Source of the DNA: CADEEV01 sp964442185
GTDB lineage: Bacteria; Acidobacteriota; Vicinamibacteria; Fen-336
Assembly: GCA_964442185.1 (NCBI GenBank)
Contig: CAYTWT010000030.1
Location: 1-32,465 of the forward strand
Direction: 5' to 3'
DNA length: 32,465 nucleotides
Part shown: in pieces, positions 14,044 to 21,859 of the stretch
Layout of the letters: each line of letters opens with the position of its first letter
Position numbering within the stretch: the first letter of the stretch is position 1
Translations under genes and position numbers: made by a program
The notes under the pieces: generated by a model
The model's input: the letters and a program-made list of their open reading frames with translations, nothing else
Databases searched by the model: none
What the model was told of the DNA's origin: nothing

Positions 14044-14925
14044 TCAGGCCGTCAGCACTTCAACGCCGTTCGGCAGGACGGCGATGGTGTGTTCGGTCTG
14101 GGCCACCGGCCGACCGGAGACCTCCACGAGTGGAGCGTAGGCGCCGAGGGCGCCGACCACCGCCAGAATCTTCAGGGCCTCTTCGACCGCGTCTGCCGCA
14201 AACGCGCCGAGCTGCCGCCGTGAGAAGGGCAGGCCTCGAAAGCCCTGGATCGCGGCGAGTAGCGCGGGCGCCAGCGCCGCGCCGCCCCGATGACGGGGGT
14301 CCAGCCGGAACACCTCGGCGCGACCCCGCTCGGCCACGAGCCCGGCGCCTTCGGTCGCGAAGGGCTCGATCGCGACCACGGCGCCCACCTCGAGCACGGC
14401 GCTGGAGGCGTCGGGCGTATTCGGGACGGGGGGCGGGCCGTGGACCATCCAGCGGCCCACGCCATGCCCCCCGATGTTCCGCACGACCTTGAAGCCCCGC
14501 CCCTTCACGGCCGCTTCGATCTCCGCCGAGAGCCGGCTCACAGGGACCGCGGGCCCCGCCGCGGCGATCGCCGCGCGCAGCGCCGCTTCGGTCGCCGCGA
14601 CGAGTCGGGCATTCGTCGGGTGATCGCCGATGTTGACCGTCAGTGCGGTGTCGACGACCCAGCCATCCACGTGCACGCCCAGGTCCAGCTTCGCGAGGTC
14701 GCCGTCCGCGTAGCGTGTTTCGTCGCCGGGGGCCGGGCAATAGTGAGCCGCCACCTCGTTGCGCGAGGTCTGGACCGGAAAGGCCGCGGCGCCGCCCAGG
14801 CGCACGATCTCGTCTTCGACGGCGGAGCAGACGTCGAGCAGCCGGGCGCCGGCCACGATCCGCTTCGCCCCGAAGCCGCGAGCCGCCGCCGCGATGCGTC
14901 CTGCCTCGCGGAGCGGCTCGAGCAA
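14044..14925 (-). CDS. map: Type II (archaeal/eukaryotic-type) methionine aminopeptidase
   Basis: A 293-aa metallo-aminopeptidase that removes initiator Met from nascent proteins. It aligns by eye with the archaeal type II enzyme of Pyrococcus furiosus (295 aa) over its full length, including AAFPVQTSRNEVAAHYCP, KLDLGVHVDGWVVDTALTV, NIGGHGV, VAIEPFATEGAG and AQTEHTI. The five metal ligands fall at Asp81, Asp92, His154, Glu187 and Glu278, almost the archaeal numbers (82, 93, 153, 187, 280). The type II insertion (about 190-255) is present, whereas standard bacterial MetAP is type I and lacks it. The start is TTG at 14923-14925, three nt after the stop of the DHH gene, so the two are probably one transcript. 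Bacterial type II enzymes are uncommon, which makes this notable. Confidence 0.87.
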   Translation of the reverse strand: MLEPLREAGRIAAAARGFGAKRIVAGARLLDVCSAVEDEIVRLGGAAAFPVQTSRNEVAAHYCPAPGDETRYADGDLAKLDLGVHVDGWVVDTALTVNIGDHPTNARLVAATEAALRAAIAAAGPAVPVSRLSAEIEAAVKGRGFKVVRNIGGHGVGRWMVHGPPPVPNTPDASSAVLEVGAVVAIEPFATEGAGLVAERGRAEVFRLDPRHRGGAALAPALLAAIQGFRGLPFSRRQLGAFAADAVEEALKILAVVGALGAYAPLVEVSGRPVAQTEHTIAVLPNGVEVLTA

Positions 14926-14928
14926 ACC

Positions 14929-15825
14929 CTAGCCGTCCTTCTTGAGCAGGCCGATGATCTCGGCGATCTTCGCGTCGGCCTCGCCCGCCGGCAACAGGCA
15001 GGTGCCCGCGCCACGATGTCCGCCACCGCCGAAAGTCGACAGTAGCTGGCCGACGCTGGTGCGGCTGGTGCGGTTGAAGATCGAGTGGCCGACCGCCGCC
15101 GCCACGTGCTGGCGGCTGGGGCCCCAGTGCACGCGTAGCGAGACGTTGGCCTGCGGGAAGAGCGTGTAGACGAGGAAGCGGTTGCCGACCGGCAGCGGCT
15201 CCACGTCGCGGAAATCGGTGAAGACGACGTTGCCGTCGAGGCGCGACTTCGCTCGCGTCACCTCGCGGAAATGCTGATCCTGTTCACGCAGCTTTGCCGC
15301 GCGCTCCTGCACCTCGGGCAGCGCCATCACCTCTTCGATGCTGCGCGCCTGCAGGGCCCCGACCAGCTTCAGGAAGTAGTCGCGCCAGGCGCCGAGTCCG
15401 GTGCGCGGGTCGAGCGTCAGCCCGAGCAGGATGTAGCCCTTGGGCTCCAGCACGTCGTCGAGGTTGAGCTGCGCCGAGTCGAGGCGGTCGGTCTCGGCGA
15501 GCAGCCGCTCGTACTTCTGCAGCTGGGGGTGTTTCCCGACGTAGTACTCGTACACCACGCGGGCCGCGCTGGGCGCAAGGGCGTAGCGGCCCTCGAAGCT
15601 GTCGCGCGGGAACTCGTTGTTGTCCGTGAGCAAGTGGTGATCGAACCACTTCGCGCAGCCGGGAACGAAAGGCAGATTGGCCAGGATATCGTCGCCGGTC
15701 ACACTGAAGCGCCGGTCGGTGATGTCCTGGGGATGGATCAGGACGATCTCGTCGATCTGCTCGCACGAGGTTATGAAGACGGCGCAGGTGAGGCCGTCCA
15801 GATCGCCGCGGGTCACGAGTCGCAT
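14929..15825 (-). CDS. DHH-family phosphoesterase
   Basis: A 298-aa member of the DHH/DHHA1 superfamily (exopolyphosphatase, oligoribonuclease NrnA and related). The first metal motif is RGDLDGLTCA (Asp8, Asp10), the signature triad is KWFDHHLL (Asp62-His63-His64) and the C-terminal DHHA1 substrate site is FGGGGHRGAGTCLLP (His270). The central part differs from NrnA (HPQDITDRRFSVTGDD), so it may be an exopolyphosphatase-like or specialised phosphodiesterase; substrate is not readable. The start ATG (15823-15825) gives MRLVTRGDLDG, very close to the first motif as in related short members. It is upstream of the type II methionine aminopeptidase with a 3-nt gap. Confidence 0.85.
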   Translation of the reverse strand: MRLVTRGDLDGLTCAVFITSCEQIDEIVLIHPQDITDRRFSVTGDDILANLPFVPGCAKWFDHHLLTDNNEFPRDSFEGRYALAPSAARVVYEYYVGKHPQLQKYERLLAETDRLDSAQLNLDDVLEPKGYILLGLTLDPRTGLGAWRDYFLKLVGALQARSIEEVMALPEVQERAAKLREQDQHFREVTRAKSRLDGNVVFTDFRDVEPLPVGNRFLVYTLFPQANVSLRVHWGPSRQHVAAAVGHSIFNRTSRTSVGQLLSTFGGGGHRGAGTCLLPAGEADAKIAEIIGLLKKDG

Positions 15826-15840
15826 GGGCGTGATCCTACC

Positions 15841-15884
15841 CCCAAAAGGGAAACGCCCGGGACTCCTTGAGGGAGCCCCGGGCG
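15841..15884 (-). terminator. Rho-independent terminator of the cold-shock gene
   Basis: Arms 15854-15861 and 15877-15884 form an 8-bp GC stem (CGCCCGGG / CCCGGGCG), extended by four more pairs after one mismatch, with a TTGAG loop. On the reverse strand it is followed by a broken T-rich run (TTTCCCTTTT). It lies 33 bp past the cold-shock stop. Confidence 0.75.
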
Positions 15885-15917
15885 GAGTCTGCGTTCAGTG
15901 GTCTTCCTGGAAGCCGC

Positions 15918-16118
15918 CTAGATCTTGCTGACGTTCGCGGCGCGGGGCCCCTTGGGGCTGTCCACGATCTCGAACCGCACCTTGTCGCCCTCGTTGAGCG
16001 TCCGGAAACCTTCGGCGCGAATCTCCGAATGGTGCACGAACACGTCCGGGCCGCCCTCACGCGAGAGGAACCCGAAACCCTTGGCCTCGTTGAACCACTT
16101 TACTGTGCCTTCGATCAT
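15918..16118 (-). CDS. Cold-shock domain protein (CspA family)
   Basis: A 66-aa single-stranded nucleic-acid-binding protein and probable RNA chaperone. It is complete: MIEGTVKWFNEAKGFGFLSR with RNP1 KGFGFL (13-18), RNP2 VFVHH (26-30) and the closing FEIVDSPKGPRAANVSKI. The ATG (16116-16118) follows a strong AGGAGG. It has its own promoter (16241-16269) with a leader of roughly 115 nt, as is usual for csp genes whose mRNA structure is temperature sensitive, and its own terminator. An imperfect GC hairpin occurs in the leader at about 16178-16203. Confidence 0.95.
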   Translation of the reverse strand: MIEGTVKWFNEAKGFGFLSREGGPDVFVHHSEIRAEGFRTLNEGDKVRFEIVDSPKGPRAANVSKI

Positions 16119-16240
16119 GAACGTTCAGGCCTCCTAAGCCTTGCCTAGCGCAACGTCACCTGCGCGCCCATCAACGAAAGCGGCCCACCGTGGGCGGCCC
16201 TTCTTACGAACGCCGGTGCGACGGCAACTAGTGCAGGAAA

Positions 16241-16269
16241 AAGTTAGCAAGCCGCTTGGCGCATGTCAA
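16241..16269 (-). promoter_or_regulatory. Sigma70 promoter of the cold-shock gene
   Basis: On the reverse strand a perfect -35 TTGACA (16264-16269) is followed by a 17-bp spacer and -10 TAACTT (16241-16246). The -35 overlaps the last codons of rtcB. Transcription would start near 16234. Confidence 0.65.
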
Positions 16270-17618
16270 CGTCTATTCTTGGCGCCCTCGTCGTTGCCCT
16301 TGACCGAGGCGATCGGCGACAGGCGGACTTCCACTTCGGCGAGACCGGCCTCGGTGACGGCGCGGACCACCTGCTCCGCAGTCTTGTAGCAGTCGGGCGA
16401 TTCGTCGACGGGCACGCGGCCCCCTGCGTTCACCAGCACGCCGAGTTCACGCATCTGCTTGTCGGCAGCGGCCTGGCTGATCTCCCGGCGTGCGGCGCTG
16501 CGCGACTTGCGCCGGCCGCAACCGTGGTTCACGGAGTAGAGACAGCGTGAAGCGCCGGGCAGCGGCCGCAGCACGTAGGAAAAATCGCCCATCGAGCCGG
16601 GGATCAAGACCGGGTGGCCGGTGCCCGCCCAGCGCGTGCCCCTGAGCATCGGGTGGCCGGCGGGCAGCGCCCGCGTGGCGCCCTTGCGGTGGATCCACAA
16701 GGGCTGCTTCGAGAGATCCGGATGGCGTTCCTCCTGCACCAGGTTGTGGCTGATCTCGTAGAAGAGCGCGGCCTCGGAGCCAAAGACGTCGCCGAAGGCC
16801 GAGCCCACGGCGCGGCCGATCATCAGCCGGTTGGCAATCGCGTAGTTGCCGCCGGCGGCCACGGCGTTGCGATAGTCACGCCAGTGCCGCGACTCCGGCC
16901 GGAAGTAGCCGAGGTCCATCTCCCCGCGCGCGAGTCCCAGCTCTTCCCGGGCGAGCTCGAAGTAGTAGGAGGCGAGACCGTGCCCGAAGCCGCGCGAGCC
17001 GGTGTGGAACATCACCCAGAGCCGCGCGCCATCGTGTTGCAGCTCGATGAAGTGGTTGCCGCCGCCCAGGCTGCCGAGTTGGTTCTGGCCGCGCCACGCG
17101 CGCGAGTGCTTTGGGATGTCCCAGGCGTCCTCGACCGGGATGCGGTCGCGTTCCGCATTGCCGCGGGTGACGCCGAGCGCCTCGGCGCCGCCGCGCACGA
17201 CTTCCTGGAAGCGTTGCAAGGAGACACTCTCGCCGCGCGAACCAAGCCCCAGCCCCACGCGCCGCATCACTTCGCGCGAGAAGGCCTTCACCCTCTCGGG
17301 GGTCGCGGCCGCGCGCGGCACCTCGGAGCGCAGCGCGGCGATGCCGCAGCCGATGTCGTAGCCGACCGGACCCATCGCGAGCGTGCCGCTCGTGGCCATC
17401 ACGCAGCCGACCGGAACGCCGTAGCCCGTGTGCGCGTCGGGCGTTATTGCGACATCGAGGACGCCCGGGAAGCGGCGCGCGTTCTGGATCTGCGCGCCGA
17501 GCGAATCCTCCATCTCGGAGAGCAGCGACTCGGTCAGGAACAGGCGCACCTCGCCCGCAGCGGTGCGCCACCGGTAGAAGCCGGCGGGATCGCGTCGAAG
17601 CGCCGCCTTCCACGACAC
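16266..17618 (-). CDS. rtcB: RtcB-family RNA ligase
   Basis: A 450-aa member of the RtcB family, GTP- and Mn-dependent ligases that join 2',3'-cyclic phosphate and 5'-OH RNA ends. Key motifs: DAHTGYGVPVG, GYDIGCGIA (Asp88 and Cys91 as Mn ligands), SLGGGNHFIELQ, VMFHTGSRGFGH and, near the C-terminus, SVNHGCGRRKSRSAA, where the His is the likely guanylation site. Length matches the family (about 408-481 aa). The start is GTG at 17616-17618 (VSWKAALRRDPAGF) with no good Shine-Dalgarno; a TATAAG at 17627-17632 just upstream could be a -10 of a nearly leaderless transcript. No archease or RtcR gene is present. It is divergent, 26 bp away, from the Sel1-like gene. Confidence 0.9.
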   Translation of the reverse strand: MSWKAALRRDPAGFYRWRTAAGEVRLFLTESLLSEMEDSLGAQIQNARRFPGVLDVAITPDAHTGYGVPVGCVMATSGTLAMGPVGYDIGCGIAALRSEVPRAAATPERVKAFSREVMRRVGLGLGSRGESVSLQRFQEVVRGGAEALGVTRGNAERDRIPVEDAWDIPKHSRAWRGQNQLGSLGGGNHFIELQHDGARLWVMFHTGSRGFGHGLASYYFELAREELGLARGEMDLGYFRPESRHWRDYRNAVAAGGNYAIANRLMIGRAVGSAFGDVFGSEAALFYEISHNLVQEERHPDLSKQPLWIHRKGATRALPAGHPMLRGTRWAGTGHPVLIPGSMGDFSYVLRPLPGASRCLYSVNHGCGRRKSRSAARREISQAAADKQMRELGVLVNAGGRVPVDESPDCYKTAEQVVRAVTEAGLAEVEVRLSPIASVKGNDEGAKNRR

Positions 17619-17644
17619 CTTCGGATCTTATATCGTTGGTTTGC

Positions 17645-18190
17645 TTGAACCTCGCACTCATCGCCTTGTTGACGTTCGTGCCGCTCCAGGGCCCCAGCGG
17701 GCCCGAGGCGGCGCGCCTCTCGGCACTCGAGGCTACCTGTCAGGCGGGCCGCGTCGAGAAGTGCCTCGAGGCGGGTCGCGCCCGCCTGCTTGCGGGCGAC
17801 CGCGAGGGCGCGCTCGGGCCCTACGCGAAGGCCTGCAAAGGCGGCCTGGCCGAGGGCTGCCTCGGCCTAGCGACGCGCTACACCGGGCTCGCCCACGAAG
17901 CGTACGCCGGGGGCAATGCGGCCGAGGCGGGCGGCCTCGCCGACAAGGGCCTGTCGCTGGTTCGCCAGGCGTCTCGGCAGAAACCGAACATGATCGAGCT
18001 GGCCGAATGCGAGGCCTGGTTGTGCCGGCTCAAGGCGACGCTCTTGCGCAGTCGGGCGGAGGCGGCGACGTGGACGAGCCGCGCCCAGGAATCCGAGGCG
18101 CGCGCGAATGCGCTGCGTGCCGCGATGGGGGGCGGCTTCGCCCCCGACGTCTTCTGGCGGCCCGCCCCCTCGCCGGCTCCACGCCCGTGA
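17645..18190 (+). CDS. Secreted Sel1-like/TPR-like protein
   Basis: A small protein of about 181 aa starting at TTG 17645 (LNLALIALLTFVPLQGPSGP), whose first 17 residues look like a signal peptide or anchor. The following region has paired cysteines and Gly/Ala spacing of Sel1-like repeats: CQAGRVEKCLEAGRARLLAG and AKACKGGLAEGCLGLATRYT, each of about 36 residues. Such repeats mediate protein contacts in the periplasm. No catalytic motif is visible. No ATG is available; another TTG at 17636 is possible. Its TGA overlaps an in-frame GTG of the following peptidase gene (18187-18190), so both are probably one transcript. Confidence 0.6.
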   Translation: MNLALIALLTFVPLQGPSGPEAARLSALEATCQAGRVEKCLEAGRARLLAGDREGALGPYAKACKGGLAEGCLGLATRYTGLAHEAYAGGNAAEAGGLADKGLSLVRQASRQKPNMIELAECEAWLCRLKATLLRSRAEAATWTSRAQESEARANALRAAMGGGFAPDVFWRPAPSPAPRP

Positions 18191-18210
18191 CCCAGCACCC
18201 GGAGGTGAAC

Positions 18211-19350
18211 TTGACAAGACTGCTCCTCGCCATGGCGCTGCTCGCCCCCGCCGCCCCGTCGTTCGGGGCCGAACCGCGCGCGCGCGATCTGGGCATCCCC
18301 TTCGCCTTCGGCGCACCGGGCAAGTGGAACGCCATTACCGACGTATTCGGGGTCGCGGTGGGCCACACCACGCTGATCGAGGGTGACGGCATCCGCACCG
18401 GTGTCACGGCCGTGTTGCCGCGCGGCAAGGGCGAAGACGCCCGTCTGCCCTGCTTCGGCGGGATGTTCTCCCTGAACGGCGACGGGGAGATGACGGGGAG
18501 CCACCGCACCGAGGAGTTCGGCCTGGTGGACGGACCGGTGATGCTCACCAACACGAACAGTGTGGGCGTGGTGCGCGACGCCGTCTCGCGTTACGCAGCG
18601 CGGCGCTGGCCGCCGACGCGTCTCTGGACGGTGTGGTCGATCCCGGTCGTGGCCGAGACCTGGGATGGGCCGATGAACGACATTTACGGGTTTCACATCC
18701 GCACCGAGCACGCGTTCCAGGCCATCGATCGGGCGGCCTCCGGACCAGTGGCCGAAGGCAGCGTCGGCGGTGGAACGGGGATGGACGCCTACGATTTCAA
18801 GGCAGGCATCGGGACCGCCTCGCGCGTGCTGACGAAGGAGCAGGGCGGCTACACCGTAGGCGTTCTGCTCCAGGCCAACCACGGCCGGCGCCACCAGCTT
18901 CTCATCGCCGGCATCCCCGTCGGTCTGGAGCTGCCCGCCGAGAACCCGAAGCCGCACGACTCCGGATCGATCATCATCGTGGTCGCGACCGACGCGCCGC
19001 TCCTGCCGCACCAGACGAAGCGCCTGGCCCGCCGCGCGTCCCTCGGGCTCGCCCGCACGGGCAGCGTCTCGGGCAACACCTCCGGCGACCTGTTCGTGGC
19101 CTTCTCGACCGCCAATCCGCGCTCGGGGGACTCGGGTGGCGTGGTTCCTGTGGAGATGCTGACGAACGATCAGATGGACCCGCTCTTCGAAGCCGCGGTC
19201 GGCGCCACCGAGGAGGCGATCGTCAACGCTCTCGTGGCCGGGCGGACGATGACCGGCCACGTGGGAACAAAGGTGGTCGGCCTTCCCCACGATCAGGTCC
19301 AGGCGATCCTGAAGCGCCACGGCGTGCTGGCCGAACCCGCCGGCCGCTAG
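18211..19350 (+). CDS. P1-family N-terminal-nucleophile aminopeptidase (DmpA/BapA type)
   Basis: A secreted peptidase of about 379 aa that matures by self-cleavage. It begins LTRLLLAMALLAPAAPSFGA, a signal peptide, then ARDLGIPF, ITDVFGVAVGHTTL and IRTGVTAVLPRG, standard for the DmpA family. The autoprocessing site is in NTSGDLFVAFSTAN, with Ser291 as the new N-terminus and nucleophile. Other conserved parts are LTNTNSVG and GSVGGGTGM. Members release N-terminal D- or L-residues or beta-amino acids. TTG at 18211 is chosen because GGAGG sits five nt upstream and the signal peptide follows directly; GTG at 18187 would add eight residues. Its TAG (19348-19350) interlocks with the TAG of the convergent M48 gene in one CTAG. 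Confidence 0.9.
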   Translation: MTRLLLAMALLAPAAPSFGAEPRARDLGIPFAFGAPGKWNAITDVFGVAVGHTTLIEGDGIRTGVTAVLPRGKGEDARLPCFGGMFSLNGDGEMTGSHRTEEFGLVDGPVMLTNTNSVGVVRDAVSRYAARRWPPTRLWTVWSIPVVAETWDGPMNDIYGFHIRTEHAFQAIDRAASGPVAEGSVGGGTGMDAYDFKAGIGTASRVLTKEQGGYTVGVLLQANHGRRHQLLIAGIPVGLELPAENPKPHDSGSIIIVVATDAPLLPHQTKRLARRASLGLARTGSVSGNTSGDLFVAFSTANPRSGDSGGVVPVEMLTNDQMDPLFEAAVGATEEAIVNALVAGRTMTGHVGTKVVGLPHDQVQAILKRHGVLAEPAGR

Positions 19351-20354
19351 CGGTAGTTGAGGGTGAGCTCGTGGCGCAGATTACGGGCGCGATCCTGCGC
19401 GACCGAGTGGTCGCCGAAGAAGAAGTTGACGGCCTTGCTGCCTTCGCCGTACTTCTTTGCGAAGCGCTCCCACAGCAGCGGCCCCTGCTCGACATCGTAG
19501 CCGCCCTCGTACGCATAGCGTAGGCCGACGCGGTCGGCCTGGTCCTCCTGCGACCGGCCGTAGCCGCTGGTGAGCGCGCTGGCGAGCAGCAGCGAGCCCA
19601 GCTGAACGCCGAGGCGCTTGCCCGTGCTGTCGATCTCCTCGGCGGCGCCGGCCACCGCGGTCGCACCCAGCATCGCGAAGATCTGCTTCTTGTAGGCCCG
19701 CCGCGAGTGCTCGTGGCTGGCATGGGTCAGCTCGTGGCCGAGCACGATCGCCACCTCGTCGTCGTTCATGTCCTGCAACAGGCCGCTCCACACGTAGATC
19801 GACCGATTCGGCGCGGCCATCGCATTCCATTCCTTGTTCTCGACGACGTAGACACGGAAATCCGCGGGCGTCAGGTACGGGGGGCACAGCCGCCCGAAGA
19901 TCGCGCGCGTCCGGCGCACGTCGTCGCCCGATTCCCGCAGCCGGCCCATCTCGGTGCGCTTGCCGTCCTCGCCCTCCTCGAACACCTCGCCCCGCTCCCG
20001 ATACTTCGTCTCGGTCTGATCGAAGGCCTGCTTCAGGTCGGATTCGAAGAGCGCGTCGCCATTCGGTTTCGCTTCCACTTCTTCAGCCAGCAGCGTGCCA
20101 TCCGAGAGGCGGGCGCCGGCGACCTTCACCTCGTAGCCGAGCGGTACCTGATCGAAGCTGCGCCAGTCGCCGCCGCCCTTCCATTTCGTCCTCGCGCCGG
20201 CTCTTACCCGCTGGCCATCGACGACGAGCGCGTCGCCACGCCGGAACTCCGCGTAGCCCTCGTGCTTCTCGCGTCCGGCCGCGGCTGCCTCGCCTGGCGG
20301 CAGGGCAGAGAGCAAGAGTATTCCGGCGAGCGCCGCCGCCGCGAACCCTTTCAC
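19347..20354 (-). CDS. M48-family metallopeptidase, secreted
   Basis: A zinc peptidase of 335 aa. It has a signal peptide (MKGFAAAALAGILLLSALPP read from GTG), an N-terminal beta-rich region with RRGDALVVDGQRV and GYEVKVAGARLSDGTLLAE (about 30-95) that looks like an OB/DUF5666-type domain, and an M48 domain. The zinc site is HELTH (207-211), with Glu270 in SQEDQAD as third ligand. The substrate-side motif NAMAAPNRSIYVWSGLL is typical of BepA/LoiP-like periplasmic quality-control proteases. The GTG start (20352-20354) overlaps the TGA of the membrane-protein gene upstream (GTGA). It is the last gene of an operon beginning with the PilZ protein. Confidence 0.88.
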   Translation of the reverse strand: MKGFAAAALAGILLLSALPPGEAAAAGREKHEGYAEFRRGDALVVDGQRVRAGARTKWKGGGDWRSFDQVPLGYEVKVAGARLSDGTLLAEEVEAKPNGDALFESDLKQAFDQTETKYRERGEVFEEGEDGKRTEMGRLRESGDDVRRTRAIFGRLCPPYLTPADFRVYVVENKEWNAMAAPNRSIYVWSGLLQDMNDDEVAIVLGHELTHASHEHSRRAYKKQIFAMLGATAVAGAAEEIDSTGKRLGVQLGSLLLASALTSGYGRSQEDQADRVGLRYAYEGGYDVEQGPLLWERFAKKYGEGSKAVNFFFGDHSVAQDRARNLRHELTLNYR

Positions 20355-20797
20355 TTGTTGTCGGCGGGGAGCAGGCCACCCATGGCCCAGCCCAGCATCC
20401 CCGCGATGCTGTTCAGGATCGTGTTCCCCACCAGGCCACCGGCACGCCGGCCGAGGGCTGCAGTCAGCGGGATGGCGGTTTCCACGTTGAGCGCCTTCGG
20501 GTGGTTGAAGTAGGTCTCCAGGCCGAGGACGTAGGAGGCCACGGTCGACAGCAGGATCACGAGCTGGCCGCACACGGCGAGCGTTGCGGCGAGTCCCATG
20601 GCCCGCAGCAGCGAGTAGCCACGCCAGCGCCGGCAGAAGGCCGCGTAGAAGATCGCCGCGAAGATCGTCAGTATCACGATGCTCATCTTGTCGGTTCCGA
20701 CCTCGAAGGGTACGCGGAAGCTCAGCATCCAGCGCCCGATCGTGACGAGGGCGAGCAGCAGGAAATACAAGCGCGCGAGCCGCAGGTTCTCAGCCAT
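20351..20797 (-). CDS. Four-helix integral membrane protein, unknown function
   Basis: A 148-aa protein from ATG 20795-20797 with AGGAGGAG nine nt upstream. Hydrophobic segments lie at about 8-26 (LYFLLLALVTIGRWMLSF), 38-57 (MSIVILTIFAAIFYAAF), 68-92 and 108-142 (Gly/Ala rich, GGLVGNTILNSIAGMLGWAM). The loop FNHPKALNVETAIPLTAALG lies between the last two. I do not recognise a family with certainty; the general plan resembles small YIP1-type proteins. It sits between a small hypothetical gene and a secreted M48 protease in one operon, so a role with the protease in the envelope is possible. Confidence 0.75.
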   Translation of the reverse strand: MAENLRLARLYFLLLALVTIGRWMLSFRVPFEVGTDKMSIVILTIFAAIFYAAFCRRWRGYSLLRAMGLAATLAVCGQLVILLSTVASYVLGLETYFNHPKALNVETAIPLTAALGRRAGGLVGNTILNSIAGMLGWAMGGLLPADNK

Positions 20798-20835
20798 GGG
20801 AACAATCTCCTCCTGGTTTGATCACAGACCGATGC

Positions 20836-21105
20836 CTAGCTCCAACCCAGGCCGCCACCCGGCGCCCGGCTCATCAGGCCACGAGCGAAGTCCTCGAGAT
20901 CAGTGAACAGCGCCGGCGTCGGCGCAGCGCCCAGGCCCAACACCCGCACGCCTGTGATCATCAGCGGTTCGGCCGGGTCGCGCAGCCCCTCGGCCGAGGC
21001 CGCCCTGGTGAGCACGCGCGCGTAGTCCTCGAGCGCCACCTCGCCCGGCTCGTCGATCGGATAGCCGGTCTTGAAGCGCAGATCGAGGGCCGCCGGCGAC
21101 GTCAC
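20836..21105 (-). CDS. Small hypothetical protein in the PilZ operon
   Basis: An 89-aa protein starting at GTG (21103-21105), nine nt after the PilZ stop. Codon third positions are almost all G or C, supporting a real gene. The sequence has FKTGYPIDEPGEVALEDYAR, LMITGVRVLGLGA and TDLEDFARGLMS; no signal peptide, membrane segment or known motif. I do not recognise it. Conserved position in the operon would be the best clue to function. Confidence 0.6.
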   Translation of the reverse strand: MTSPAALDLRFKTGYPIDEPGEVALEDYARVLTRAASAEGLRDPAEPLMITGVRVLGLGAAPTPALFTDLEDFARGLMSRAPGGGLGWS

Positions 21106-21114
21106 GAGCGCGCC

Positions 21115-21801
21115 CTACCCGGCCTGCACGAGACGGTCGGGCGCCTCCGCGTCGAGGAAATGCAGGTTGAGGCGCTGGACGCGGTCTTCGCCGATGTACA
21201 CGTTGCAGATCTCGGCGCGCGTCCGGAACGAGCCGCCCAGCTCCTCGATCATCACGATCTCGCCCTTGGCGAGCGGCAGGGCCGTCATCACGCGTGCGCC
21301 CCCCTTGCCCAGGTTCTCGGCGCAGGTGCGTTCCTCGGCGGCTCCGCCGGTCGTGCCCAGGCGCTGGAGCTTGAGGTTCACATAGGCGTGCTCGAGCCGC
21401 GTGAGCTGGCGTCGTTCCTTCGGAGCGGACGGCGGGTCGGTGGGCAGGAGGTAGTGCCCGCCGGGGTTCTTCTCGTAGCCCTTGGGCGGGTTCTTGCCGA
21501 GGAACATCACGCCGACGCGCGCCTTCACGCCCCTTTTTTTCGCCGCGTCGCGCACCAGACCGAAGACGCGGTAGCCCGGCTCGCTCAGGTCGTAACGGCG
21601 GAAGCGCTTGGGGAGCGGGAGGGTCAACTCGACCGTGCGTCCCGTCTGGAGAGGATGCGCGAGCGAAAACGAGGCGCCGCCGAAGGAGGCGTCATCGGTG
21701 GAACTCATCTCGTCCCAGCTCTTCCCGTCGGACTCGGTGGCCCGTACACGAATGGGCAATCTGAGCGCCATCCGGGGCTCGTTGCGCCGCTCTGTGGACA
21801 T
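21115..21801 (-). CDS. Tandem PilZ-domain protein, probable c-di-GMP receptor
   Basis: A 228-aa cytoplasmic protein with two PilZ-like halves. The N-terminal half has RRNEPRMALRLPIRV (RxxxR-type switch) and DDASFGGASFSL (D/NxSxxG), the two c-di-GMP contacts. The C-terminal half repeats the plan with ERRQLTRLEHAYVNLKL and ENLGKGGARVMTALPL, where the first residues of the second motif are degenerate (ENLGKGG). One half may bind c-di-GMP and the other may be structural. It starts at ATG 21799-21801 and heads the operon with the small protein, membrane protein and M48 protease, which may link envelope proteolysis to c-di-GMP signalling (inference). Confidence 0.82.
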   Translation of the reverse strand: MSTERRNEPRMALRLPIRVRATESDGKSWDEMSSTDDASFGGASFSLAHPLQTGRTVELTLPLPKRFRRYDLSEPGYRVFGLVRDAAKKRGVKARVGVMFLGKNPPKGYEKNPGGHYLLPTDPPSAPKERRQLTRLEHAYVNLKLQRLGTTGGAAEERTCAENLGKGGARVMTALPLAKGEIVMIEELGGSFRTRAEICNVYIGEDRVQRLNLHFLDAEAPDRLVQAG

Positions 21802-21859
21802 GGAAACAGGGGGAGTCTACCATGCCCGAAGCTCAGCACGGAGTCCACCAAGAACGCCA

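Noticed and set aside
16178..16203. Terminator for rtcB
   Set aside because: The hairpin arms are imperfect and no T run follows; it lies inside the cold-shock leader and is better viewed as leader structure.
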